This document shows, in pieces, positions 46,293 to 54,402 of a DNA stretch of 64,000 nt; positions within the stretch are counted from its first letter, which is position 1; each line of letters opens with the position of its first letter. A program made the translations under genes and the position numbers. The DNA lies in assembly GCA_003248315.1 (NCBI GenBank), contig QKWM01000001.1:372001-436000 (forward strand), in the 5' to 3' direction. Under the pieces are notes generated by a model. It did no database searches, was not told where the DNA came from, and saw only the letters and a list, made by a program, of their open reading frames with translations. Source of the stretch: Streptomyces sp. SW4. Lineage in GTDB: Bacteria; Actinomycetota; Actinomycetes; Streptomycetales; Streptomycetaceae.

Positions 46293-47201
46293 GTGCGTCC
46301 GCTCCCACGCCGAGGCCCGGCGCTCGTCACCGCGGCCGTGCTCGTGTGGCTCGGCGGTGCCGCGTCCGCCACGGCACCCGCCGCCGCACCCGCGGCCGTC
46401 CCGGTCGTCGCCTCGACCGACGTGTACGGGGACGTCGTCGAGCGCATCGGCGGGGACCGGGTGAGAGTCGTCTCGATCATCAGCGACCCGTCCCGGGACC
46501 CGCACGAGTACGAGGCCGAGCCGCGCACCCGGCTGGAGCTGTCCCGCGCGCAGGTCGTCGTCGAGAACGGCGGCGGCTACGACGACTTCGTCCGGGAGCT
46601 GCTGCGCGGCGCGGACAACCCCTCGGCGGAGGTGGTGACCGCCGTGGAGGCGACCGGCCGGGTCCCGGACGACGGCGGCGAGTACAACGAGCACGTCTGG
46701 TACGACATCCCGGGCATGGGCCGGCTCGCCGACCGCGTCGCCGACGCCCTCGCGAGGACCGCCCCGGCGGACGCCGGCGTCTTCCGGGAGAACGCCTCCG
46801 CGTTCAAGGACGACCTGGAGACCGTCCGGGCCGCGCAGGCGCGGATCGCCCACGAGCACGAGGGCACCCCGGTCGCCGTCACCGAGCCGGTCCCGCTGTA
46901 CCTGATCGAGGCGTGCGGGCTGCGGAACGTGACACCCCGGACTTCAGCGAAGCCGTCGAGGAGGGCGACGAGGTCTCCGCGCGGGTCCTGCGGGAGACGC
47001 TCGACCTGGTCACCGAGGGGAAGGCCGAGGCACTCGTCCCCAACGAGCAGACCCGGAGCCGCAGACCGACCGGGTGGAGCGCGCCGCCCGGGACAACGGG
47101 GTCCCGGTCGTCCCCGTCACCGAGACCCTGCCCCCGGCACGGACTACGTGGCCTGGATGACCGCCAACGTCGACGCTCTCGCGCGCGCCCTGGACACGTA
47201 G
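46293..47201 (+). CDS. Zinc ABC transporter substrate-binding protein (AztC/ZnuA type), three frameshifts
   Basis: About 303 residues, GTG start with GGGAGGACTGCC. A Sec signal (LVTAAVLVWLGGAASATAPA) precedes VPVVASTDVYGDVVERIGGD and the cluster A-I hallmark DPSRDPHEYEAEPRT. EHVWYDIPGMGRLADRVADA provides a further zinc His. It binds zinc outside the membrane and delivers it to the permease. Unlike ZnuA of E. coli it lacks a long His-rich loop, which fits AztC. Bases are missing near 46930, 47057 and 47136. First gene of a three-gene importer. Confidence 0.9.
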   Translation: MRPLPRRGPALVTAAVLVWLGGAASATAPAAAPAAVPVVASTDVYGDVVERIGGDRVRVVSIISDPSRDPHEYEAEPRTRLELSRAQVVVENGGGYDDFVRELLRGADNPSAEVVTAVEATGRVPDDGGEYNEHVWYDIPGMGRLADRVADALARTAPADAGVFRENASAFKDDLETVRAAQARIAHEHEGTPVAVTEPVPLYLIEACGLRNVTPRTSAKPSRRATRSPRGSCGRRSTWSPRGRPRHSSPTSRPGAADRPGGARRPGQRGPGRPRHRDPAPGTDYVAWMTANVDALARALDT

Positions 47202-47305
47202 CGGACACCGCCGCCGGACCCCACCGGACACACCATGGATCGTACGGAGGCCCTCGCACCGCAATCCGGCTGCGCCGCCCGTTGCGACGCCGCCCGCCCG
47301 CCCCG

Positions 47306-48124
47306 GTGATCAGCATGCGGGCGGCACGCTCGCCTGCGGCGGCCGCGTGCTGTGGCAGGGACTCGACCTGGACGTGCGGCCCGGCGAGTTCCTGGCGGTG
47401 CTGGGCCCGAACGGCTCCGGCAAGACCAGCCTGCTGCGCGCGATCCTCGGCCTGCGGCGGCTCACCGACGGCACGCTCACCGTGCTCGGCCGCGCTCCGG
47501 GGCACGCCGGACGGCGCATCGGGTACGTCCCGCAGCACAGGACCCTGCCCGCCCACGCCCTCCTCCGGGCCCGCGATGCCGTACGGCTCGGTGTGGACGG
47601 GCACCGGTGGGGTCCCCGGCCCGGCCGGCGCGCGGCCCGTCGCCGTGCCGAGGAGCTTCTGGCGGCGGTGGGGCGGCGCCGCTGGCGGACGTGCCCCTGG
47701 GCCGGCTGTCCGGCGGCGAGCAGCAGCGCGTCCGTGTCGCGCAGGCCCTCGCCACGGACCCGCGCCTCCTGCTGTGCGACGAGCCGCTGCTCTCCCTGGA
47801 CCTCCACCACCAGCGGGTGGTGACGGACCTGGTCGACGGGCGGCGGCGGGCGGCCGGCACCGCCGTCGTGTTCGTGACCCACGAGATCAACCCGGTCCTG
47901 GGGATGGCGGACCGGGTCCTGTACCTGGCGCCGGAGGGCTTCCGGACCGGCCGGCCGGAGGACGTGATGACGACCTCCGCCCTGTCGGAGCTGTACGGGA
48001 CACGGGTCGACGTCGTCCGGGTCGGCGGCCGCGTGGTGGTCGTCGGCGCACCCGACGCGGCCGTGCCCCACGAGCACGGGAGCGGCGCGAACGGCAGGGC
48101 CCCGGCGCGGGCGGGCCGCCATGA
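47306..48124 (+). CDS. Zinc ABC transporter ATP-binding protein (AztA type), three frameshifts
   Basis: About 273 residues. Walker A LGPNGSGKTSLLRAILG, Q-loop IGYVPQHRTLPAHALLRARD, signature LGRLSGGEQQRVRVAQALAT, Walker B LLLCDEPLLSLDLHHQRVV and switch VFVTHEINPVLGMADRV are all present. The tail is His/Gly-rich (AAVPHEHGSGANG). Missing bases near 47323 and 47685, and one near 48115, complete the gene and place the stop over the permease ATG. The exact start is uncertain: GTG 47306, ATG 47315 or an earlier ATG at 47235 are possible. It powers zinc import. Confidence 0.85.
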   Translation: MISMRAARSPAAAACCGRDSTWTCGPASSWRCWARTAPARPACCARSSACGGSPTARSPCSAALRGTPDGASGTSRSTGPCPPTPSSGPAMPYGSVWTGTGGVPGPAGARPVAVPRSFWRRWGGAAGGRAPGPAVRRRAAARPCRAGPRHGPAPPAVRRAAALPGPPPPAGGDGPGRRAAAGGRHRRRVRDPRDQPGPGDGGPGPVPGAGGLPDRPAGGRDDDLRPVGAVRDTGRRRPGRRPRGGRRRTRRGRAPRARERRERQGPGAGGPP

Positions 48125-49038
48125 CCGTCACCGGGCCGCCGTCCGCCGCGACCGCTGTGCGGGGCGACGGCCGCGGCCCGTGGCAGGAGGTCTTCGACTT
48201 CGGCGACTACGGCGAACTGCTGGCCCTGGCCCAGGGATCCCTCGTCGCCGGGGTCCTGCTGGGCCTGGTCGGCGGGCTCGCCGGGGTCTTCGTGGTCGTG
48301 CGCGATCTGCCGTTCGCCGTGCACGGAATCAGCGAGCTGTCCTTCGCGGGCGCCGCCGCGGCCCTGCTGCTGGGCGTGAACGTCGTGGCCGGCTCCATCG
48401 CCGGATCCCTGCTGGCGGCCGTCGCGATCGGCGTCCTGGGCGTCAGGGCCCGCGACCGCAACTCCGTCATCGGCATCCTCCTGCCGTTCGGGCTGGGCCT
48501 CGGCGTGCTGTTCCTGTCGCTCCACGAAGGGCGGGCGGCGAACAAGTTCGGGCTGCTGACGGGCCAGATCATCGCGGTCGACACCCCGCAGCTCGCCTGG
48601 CTCGCCGGTACCTCGGCGGTGGTGCTGCTCGCCCTCGCGCCGATGTGGCGGCCGCTGACGTTCGCCAGCGTCGACCCGGAGGTGGCCGAGGCCCGCGGCG
48701 TGCCCGTACGGACGCTGTCCTGGGCCTTCATGCTGGTCCTCGGGCTGGCCGTGGCCCTGTGCGTGCAGGTCGTCGGGGCGCTGCTGGTGCTGTCGCTGCT
48801 CGTCACCCCGGCCGCGGCGGCGGCACGGGTCACCGCCTCGCCCGGACTGCTGCCGCTGCTCAGCGTGGTCTTCGCGCTCGTCGCCGTGGAGGGCGGGATG
48901 CTGCTCTCCCTCGGCAGCAGCGTGCCCGTCTCGCCGTACGTCACGACCCTGTCCTTCCTGATCTACCTCGCCTGCCGGCTGTACGGCACGGGCCGGGCCC
49001 GCCGACTCGCCGGAGCACGCCCGGCGGGCGCAGACTGA
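48121..49038 (+). CDS. Zinc ABC transporter permease (AztB/ZnuB type)
   Basis: 305 residues, intact, about 8 helices. GVLLGLVGGLAGVFVVVRDL, AVHGISELSFAGAAAALLLG (the conserved SH/SE-xxxGAA pattern of metal ABC-3 permeases) and GALLVLSLLVTPAAAAARVT identify the family. ATG overlaps the ATPase stop. It completes the substrate-binding/ATPase/permease order C-A-B. Confidence 0.93.
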   Translation: MTVTGPPSAATAVRGDGRGPWQEVFDFGDYGELLALAQGSLVAGVLLGLVGGLAGVFVVVRDLPFAVHGISELSFAGAAAALLLGVNVVAGSIAGSLLAAVAIGVLGVRARDRNSVIGILLPFGLGLGVLFLSLHEGRAANKFGLLTGQIIAVDTPQLAWLAGTSAVVLLALAPMWRPLTFASVDPEVAEARGVPVRTLSWAFMLVLGLAVALCVQVVGALLVLSLLVTPAAAAARVTASPGLLPLLSVVFALVAVEGGMLLSLGSSVPVSPYVTTLSFLIYLACRLYGTGRARRLAGARPAGAD

Positions 49039-49152
49039 AGGTGGGGCCGCGAAGTCACCGGGCTCACAGGACGAACACCGGGCTCTCGTGCCCCGAGGAT
49101 CGTGGCGTTCGCCGCCGGGCCGAGCCCGACGCCGATCCGGAAGGAGCGGCTC

Positions 49153-49470
49153 ATGCATCCCATGGCTGTCGCTGGTGCCGCCGCCGGCCGACTCGCCCAC
49201 TACGCGGCCTCCGGAGTGGTGGGCGGCCTGATCATCCGGGGCCTGGCCAAGCGGCTGCCGGACGGCACGTCGGCGGCCCGCAAGGCGGTCGTCGGCAGTA
49301 TCGCGGGCGGCATCGTCGCCGGGCGCTGGCTGTCCTCGGCCGCCGAGGAGGCCCGGCTCAAGGCCGGTGACATGCTCGCCGAGGCCCGCACGAGCCTGGG
49401 CGAGGAGGCGCCGCCGCCGTCCGCCGTCACCGTCGAGGGCCACGAGCACGACCACGGACACGAGCACTGA
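49153..49470 (+). CDS. DUF1490 (PacL-like) protein with His-rich C-terminus
   Basis: 105 residues, AAGGAG before ATG. The N-terminal hydrophobic helix (YAASGVVGGLIIRGLAKRLP) is followed by an amphipathic region (LSSAAEEARLKAGDMLAEAR) and ends in GHEHDHGHEH. DUF1490/PacL proteins of mycobacteria are membrane-anchored partners of P-type metal exporters and bind metal at a short Asp/His C-terminal motif. The ATPase starts 2 bases behind the stop, the same order as PacL1-CtpC. It probably scaffolds the ATPase and passes zinc to it. The His-rich end is longer and more regular than I recall for mycobacterial PacL. Confidence 0.85.
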   Translation: MHPMAVAGAAAGRLAHYAASGVVGGLIIRGLAKRLPDGTSAARKAVVGSIAGGIVAGRWLSSAAEEARLKAGDMLAEARTSLGEEAPPPSAVTVEGHEHDHGHEH

Positions 49471-49472
49471 TC

Positions 49473-51659
49473 ATGTCCGGGGTGATCGTGCGCTCGGTCG
49501 CCGCGGGCCGGGTGAGGCTGACCGTGCCGTGGCTGCGGGCCCATCCGGGCAGCGCCGGGCTGGTCGACGAGCGGCTGACCGGTCTCCGCGGCTTTCGCGC
49601 ACTGCGCGTCTTCCCCCGCACGGGCAGCGTCGTCATCTGGACGGCCCCCGACCTCCTCGACGTGGGCCGGCTGGCCTCCGCGCTCGAGGAGCCCCCGCCG
49701 GCGTCCGCGCCCGCCAGGCCGACCCGCTCCGCTCCCGACACGTCCACGGGCGAGCTGGCGCGGCTGGCCGTCGGCGGCGCCGTGCTCGCGCTGGTGGCGG
49801 TGCGCCGGCTGCTGGCCAGGCCCCGTTTCCGGTTCGGCTCGTCGGGCGCGGGCGGCGTGCTCACCGTGCTGTTCACCGGGCTCCCGTTCTTCCGGGGCGC
49901 GCTGCGCTCGCTGCGCGGCCGCGGCGCACCGGGCACGGACACACTGGTCAGCGCGGCCACGCTGATCTCGCTGGTGCTGCGCGAGAACGTCGTCGCGCTC
50001 ACCGTGCTGTGGCTGCTCAACATCGGCGAGTTCCTGCAGACCCTCACGCTGCGCCGGACCCGGCGCGCCATCGAGGAGTTGCTGACCATCGGTGAGGAAC
50101 GCGTCCTGGTGGTGCGGGAGGACGGCACCGAGGCCGAGGTCGCCCTGGACGAGGTGGGGCGGGGCGACGTCGTCGCCCTGTACGAGCACCACCGCATCCC
50201 CGTCGACGGGCACGTGCTGTCGGGGAGGCCCTGGTCGACCAGGCGGCCATCACCGGCGAGGCCCTGCCGGTCTACGCACGGGAGGGCAGCCACGTCTACG
50301 CCGGGACGATCGTCACCTCCGGCTCGCTCACCGTGCGGGCGGAAGAGGTCGGACGGGACACCACGGTGGGCCGCATCATCGCCCGTGTCGAGGAGGCCCA
50401 GTCCGACCGGGCGCCGATCCAGACCGTGGCGAGCCGCTTCACCCGCCGCTTCGTGCCGGTCTCGTTCGGGCTCGCGGCGCTGACGTACGCCGTGACGCGG
50501 GACCCCCGGCGGGCGATGACCATGCTGCTGATCGCCTGCCCTGCGCGGCCGGACTGGCCACGCCCACCGCGATCAGCGCGGCGATCGGCAACGGCGCGCG
50601 GCGCGGCACCCTCATCAAGGGCGGCACCCACCTGGAGGGCGCCGGCCGCGTCACGGCCGTCGTCTTCGACAAGACCGGCACCCTCACCTTCGGCAGGCCG
50701 CTGGTGACGAGTGTGGTGACGCTCAGCGACCGGTTCACCCCCGACCAGGTCCTGAGCCTGGCGGCCTCCGGCGAACTGCACGCCCGGCATCCGCTGGCGC
50801 AGGCGATCGTCGCCCACACCGAGCACGAGCACATCCACGTGCCCATCCACCAGGCGTGCGAGGTCGTCCTGGGCATGGGCATGCGCGCCGAACTCGACGG
50901 CACCCGGCTGCTGGTGGGCAGCCCCGCCCTGCTCCGTCAGCACGGCCTCGGCCTGGACGACGACGCCCTGGGCTGGACCCAGCGGCTGCGGTCCGGCGGC
51001 GAGACGGTCATCTGCATCGCCCAGGACGAGAACCTGATCGGCATCCTCGGCGTGTCGGACGCCGTACGCGCCGGCGCGGGCACCGTCGTCCGCCAGCTGC
51101 GCGACCTCGGGGTGTCCCGGCTGATCCTGCTCACCGGTGACGCCCCGAGACCGCCCAGGTCGTCGCGGACACCCTCGGCATCACCGAGGTCCACGCCCAC
51201 GCCCTGCCCGAGGGCAAGCTCCAGCTCATCCGCGACCTCCAGGCGGAGGGCCACACCGTCGCCATGGTCGGCGACGGCACCAACGACGCCCCCGCGCTCG
51301 CCCTCGCCGACGTGGGCATCAGCATGGGCGAACACTCCTCGCACGTCGCCCTGGAGACCGCCGACATCGCCCTCGCCGGCAACGACCTCCGCCAGGTCGC
51401 CGCCGTCGTGGAACTCAGCCGGCACACCCTGCGCGTGGTCCGGCAGAACTACGGTCTGGCGATCGGTGTGAACCTGCTCGGCCTCGTCGCCGGCGCCGGC
51501 GGCTCCATCAACCCGGTGGTCGCCGCCCTGCTGCACAACACGAGCAGCATCGCGGTCGTCGGCAACTCGGCCCGGCTGGTCAACCACACGCCCCACCTGC
51601 CCCGTGCGACGGACGACCGGGTGACGGCCGCGCCGCTGGAGGACCGGCGCGTGCGCTGA
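49473..51659 (+). CDS. Heavy-metal P1B-type ATPase (CtpC-like), three frameshifts
   Basis: About 729 residues. The N-terminus is a short HMA-like domain without the CxxC site (VPWLRAHPGSAGLVDERLTG). Then come membrane helices, the TGE loop (QAAITGEALPVYAREGSHVY), the metal site restored as LLIACPCAAGLATPTAIS after adding one C at 50543, the phosphorylation motif VVFDKTGTLTFG, HP locus ARHPLAQAIV and the hinge AMVGDGTNDAPALALADVG. It exports Zn2+ (or Mn2+ as proposed for some CtpC). The other missing bases are near 50228 and 51148. It is coupled to the PacL-like gene. Confidence 0.92.
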
Positions 51660-51694
51660 CCGGCCCGGCCGCACGCGCCGGCGGGCCGCGGGCG

Positions 51695-52056
51695 TCAGCC
51701 GGTGTCGCGTATGCCGAGCCGCAGGTGTTCGACGTGGTGGACGGCCTGGTCGAGCAGATGGGCGACATGGTCGTCGTAGAGGCGGTAGACGACGCGGCGG
51801 CCGTCGCGGCGCCCGGTGACCAGGCCGAGGGCGCGCAGCAGCCGCAGCTGGTGGGAGACGGCGGACCGCTCCATGCCGACGGCGGCGGCGAGTGCGCCGA
51901 CCGCGTGCGGTCCCTGTCTCAGGGTGGTGAGGATCAGCAGCCGGGACGGGGTGGCCAGGGCCTGGAGCATGGTGGCGACGGCGGTGGCGGTGACGTCGTC
52001 GAGGCGGCCGGCCGCGAGGACGCCGGGCCGGCGCCGTCGGTCTCACCGGCGTGCAC
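51695..52056 (-). CDS. ArsR/SmtB family metalloregulator with alpha-5 zinc motif, one frameshift
   Basis: About 120 residues if GTG 52056 is the start and one base is restored near 52020; the unbroken part starts at ATG 51970. The helix-turn-helix is AVGMERSAVSHQLRLLRALG with the wing RRDGRRVVYRLYDDH. The C-terminal helix reads DDHVAHLLDQAVHHVEH, i.e. DxH-x10-HxxH, the inter-subunit zinc site of SmtB/CzrA. It represses a zinc or cobalt efflux gene and leaves DNA when metal binds; the P1B ATPase is convergent with it, so the target is probably that operon or its own. Confidence 0.85.
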
Positions 52057-52447
52057 GGGCGCGGGTCCCGCGCGGCGGGCGGACGAACTGCATCGCCAGC
52101 GTGGCCGGTGGCTCGGCGATCCCGGGCCCGCCCGCGGCGGCCCAGGCCAGCAGGTCGTCGGTGCAGTCGTCGTCGAGGGCGAAGCCGATCCAGACGGCGC
52201 GCCCGCCGGCCCGCCGCCCCTCGCCGGACGGCTGGACCACCACGACGTTCGCCTGGTCGCACGGGCCGAGGCAGTCGGTCGTACGGACGGTGAACCGGCC
52301 GCCGGAGCCGGCCGCACCCGCGCGCAGCCGGTCCAGTTGCCAGGCGTGGTCGGTGCCGGGGTTCTTGCGCGGGTTGCCGCAGCAGCAGCCCCGGCAGACC
52401 ACCAGCGTGCAGGGACGGGCGGCCGCCCGGACGGCGAAGCGGCTCAC
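52043..52447 (-). CDS. [2Fe-2S] thioredoxin-like ferredoxin
   Basis: 134 residues. Cysteines lie in VVCRGCCCGNPRKNPGTDHA and TTDCLGPCDQANVVVVQPSG, the four-Cys pattern of the (2Fe-2S) ferredoxin-like fold with an extra Cys. GTG 52447 is chosen because the protein then begins at the family's VSRFAVR-type strand; the frame is open upstream to 52489. Its stop overlaps the ArsR start by 14 bp, so the two are co-translated. Linkage of such ferredoxins to metal regulators is common in Streptomyces; the role is not established. Confidence 0.8.
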   Translation of the reverse strand: MSRFAVRAAARPCTLVVCRGCCCGNPRKNPGTDHAWQLDRLRAGAAGSGGRFTVRTTDCLGPCDQANVVVVQPSGEGRRAGGRAVWIGFALDDDCTDDLLAWAAAGGPGIAEPPATLAMQFVRPPRGTRARARR

Positions 52448-52535
52448 GGCGTGTTCCGCGACGGCACGCCGTACGCCCGGACACCGCACGTCCGGGCGGA
52501 GTGTGCCCGGACGGGGCCGTGGCGCCGGGCGGCGG

Positions 52536-53000
52536 TCAGCGGATGCGGTGCGGCTCGTTCACGCGGGTGTCCGGGGCGTGTTCCCAGGGGCATGGCGGTT
52601 CTCCTTCGTCCCCAGTGGGCTGGCAGGCGATGCAGATGCCGGTCAGCTCGACGGTGTGTTCGACGGCGGCGTAGCCGGTGTCGGAGGCGATGCGCCCGGC
52701 CCACTCCTCCACGACCTCGGAGTCCACGGGCCGGCTGCGCCCGCAGGCACGGCACAGCAGGTAGTGGCGGTGGCCGTCGGCGGGGCGGGTCCGGTAGAGC
52801 CGCTCGCCGGCGTCGTCGCGCACGACGTCCGCGCCGCCCGCCGCCTCCAGGTCGCGCAGGGCGCGGTAGACCGTGGTCAGGCCGATGCGGACGCCCTCCG
52901 CGACGAGCAGGGCGTGCAGGTCCTGGGCGGACACGAAGTCCTGGCGGCTGGCGAGTACGCGCAGGACGGCCCTTCGCTGCCGGGTGATCCGGTCGCCCAC
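52536..53000 (-). CDS. zur: Fur family zinc-uptake regulator (Zur)
   Basis: 154 residues. GTG 53000 has a near-perfect AGGAGGGATCTGCC. The DNA-binding domain is ITRQRRAVLRVLASRQDFVS with GLTTVYRALRDLEAAGGADV. Metal ligands are in DGHRHYLLCRACGRSRPVDS and GICIACQ (two CxxC structural zinc pairs), plus VEHTVELTG. It represses zinc-import genes when zinc is sufficient. A Zur-box-like site lies at 53047-53061, upstream of its own start, suggesting autoregulation, and three further sites are in the window. Alternatives (Fur, Nur) are unlikely given the zinc gene context. Confidence 0.92.
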   Translation of the reverse strand: MGDRITRQRRAVLRVLASRQDFVSAQDLHALLVAEGVRIGLTTVYRALRDLEAAGGADVVRDDAGERLYRTRPADGHRHYLLCRACGRSRPVDSEVVEEWAGRIASDTGYAAVEHTVELTGICIACQPTGDEGEPPCPWEHAPDTRVNEPHRIR

Positions 53001-53046
53001 GGCAGATCCCTCCTGGCATGTGCCGAATCGACACCCACACGGTAGA

Positions 53047-53061
53047 TGAAAATGAAAGTCA
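53047..53061. promoter_or_regulatory. Candidate Zur box upstream of zur
   Basis: TGAAAATGAAAGTCA matches the Streptomyces Zur consensus (TGAAAATGATTTTCA) except for three central-right positions. It is 47 bases upstream of the zur start and behind the AztD-like gene. Confidence 0.65.
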
Positions 53062-53108
53062 TGTCCATATGAGCCGCGATTCATGTGACACGGGTTCGCG
53101 CGGCGCCG

Positions 53109-54311
53109 TCACCGGCCGACGGGGTCGCCGTCGGCGCCGTCTCCGCGGACCCGCAGCGCCAGGTGGCCGCCGTGGTGCAGCGGTGTGCTCAGCCGCGGAC
53201 GGGCCACCTCCTGTCCGGTCTCCGCGTCGACGAGGTGCACCTCGCCGTGGCCGCCCCGGCTGACGGCGACCCAGTCCGCGCCCGGCGAGGCGGCCACCGC
53301 GCGGCGCTCGACGCCCTCCCAGGGCGTGGTGCCGCGGCGCGGAGCGCCGTCCATGGGCGGCAGCGGGACGCGGCGCAGGTCGCCGGCGCCGGCGCCGAGC
53401 AGGATCAGTTCGTCGCCGTCCGGGTGGACGCGGGTGAAGGCGGTGCGGCGCCGGGCGAGGGCCAGCCGGAACACCAGGCCGGGACCGAGGTCCGTGAGCG
53501 TCGTGCGGCCCGTCGCCAGGTCGTGGTACCACGCCTGGTTGGTCCACTCCGGCCAGCGCAGCGGATCCGGGTCGCCGCCGCGCAGCGTGGTCCACAGCCC
53601 GTGCCGCCGGGTGTCGAGCCGGAGGTACCAGCCCCGGGCGGGAGCGCCCCACGGGACGACCGGCTCGGCGGCGAGCGCCTCGCCCTCCCGGCGGGCCCGG
53701 TGCACTCCCTCGCCCGTGGCCGCGAACACGTGCCCGGAGGCGGGCGCCTGGGCGTCCCCGTGTCCGTCGTCCGGCAGCGGCAGGACGGCGTGCGGAGCGA
53801 CCGGAGGGCAGCCGGGCGGGGCCGCGAGCAGGTCCGCGAACCGGTGGACGGCCAGCGCGCCGGGCTCCCGGTGCCGCAGCACGACCAGCGGCTCGCCGCC
53901 GCCCAGCACCGTCACCCCCGGCTCGCCGGCGCGCGTGCGCACCCGGGCCGCCTCCCCGGTGCTCAGGTCGAGGACGGTCAGCAGGTCCGACCACGGTGTG
54001 CCGTTCCTGCCCAGGCCGGTCGTGACGGCCAGCAGGCGGCCCGACGGGTCGCAGGCGAGGTGCTCGGCCGGTACGGCCACCGGCACCGCGTGTTCCACGA
54101 GCCGCTCGGCGAAGGGGTCGAGCACCAGCAGTTCGCCGCGGCGGTCGTCGACGCAGGCCACCCTCCCTCCCGGCAGCGCCAGGAACCCGGCGTGCTCGGA
54201 GAGATGACGGCCGGTGAGCCGTCCGGCGACGGCGCCGTCCGGCACGGTCAGGACGTGGACGGTTCCCTCCACGTGGTCGGAGACGAGCAGCGCGGATGCG
54301 GCAGCGGGCAT
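53109..54311 (-). CDS. AztD-like beta-propeller protein
   Basis: 400 residues, intact, with GGAGGGACCCC before ATG. Repeating blade-like segments (HVLTVPDGAVAGRLTGRHLS; RVACVDDRRGELLVLDPFAE; LLTVLDLSTGEAARVRTRAG; GEVHLVDAETGQEVARPRLS) indicate a WD40/YVTN-type propeller. Late His-rich TPLHHGGHLALRV could bind zinc. PGAP-type annotation of such genes near azt operons is zinc metallochaperone AztD, a periplasmic zinc donor in Paracoccus. This copy has no signal peptide visible, which argues for a cytosolic or different role. It is divergent from fecB with a Zur box between. Confidence 0.75.
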   Translation of the reverse strand: MPAAASALLVSDHVEGTVHVLTVPDGAVAGRLTGRHLSEHAGFLALPGGRVACVDDRRGELLVLDPFAERLVEHAVPVAVPAEHLACDPSGRLLAVTTGLGRNGTPWSDLLTVLDLSTGEAARVRTRAGEPGVTVLGGGEPLVVLRHREPGALAVHRFADLLAAPPGCPPVAPHAVLPLPDDGHGDAQAPASGHVFAATGEGVHRARREGEALAAEPVVPWGAPARGWYLRLDTRRHGLWTTLRGGDPDPLRWPEWTNQAWYHDLATGRTTLTDLGPGLVFRLALARRRTAFTRVHPDGDELILLGAGAGDLRRVPLPPMDGAPRRGTTPWEGVERRAVAASPGADWVAVSRGGHGEVHLVDAETGQEVARPRLSTPLHHGGHLALRVRGDGADGDPVGR

Positions 54312-54336
54312 GGGGTCCCTCCGGAAAGCGAGTTGA

Positions 54337-54351
54337 TGAAAACGATTATCA
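54337..54351. promoter_or_regulatory. Zur box shared by AztD-like gene and Fec-type importer
   Basis: TGAAAACGATTATCA matches the Zur consensus (TGAAAATGATTTTCA) at 13 of 15 positions. It is centred in the 91-bp gap between the two divergent starts. Confidence 0.8.
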
Positions 54352-54402
54352 TGTATGTTCGGTGCGTTCCCGGTCCCTGAGAAGAGAGAAGCGAGGGCAT
54401 CG

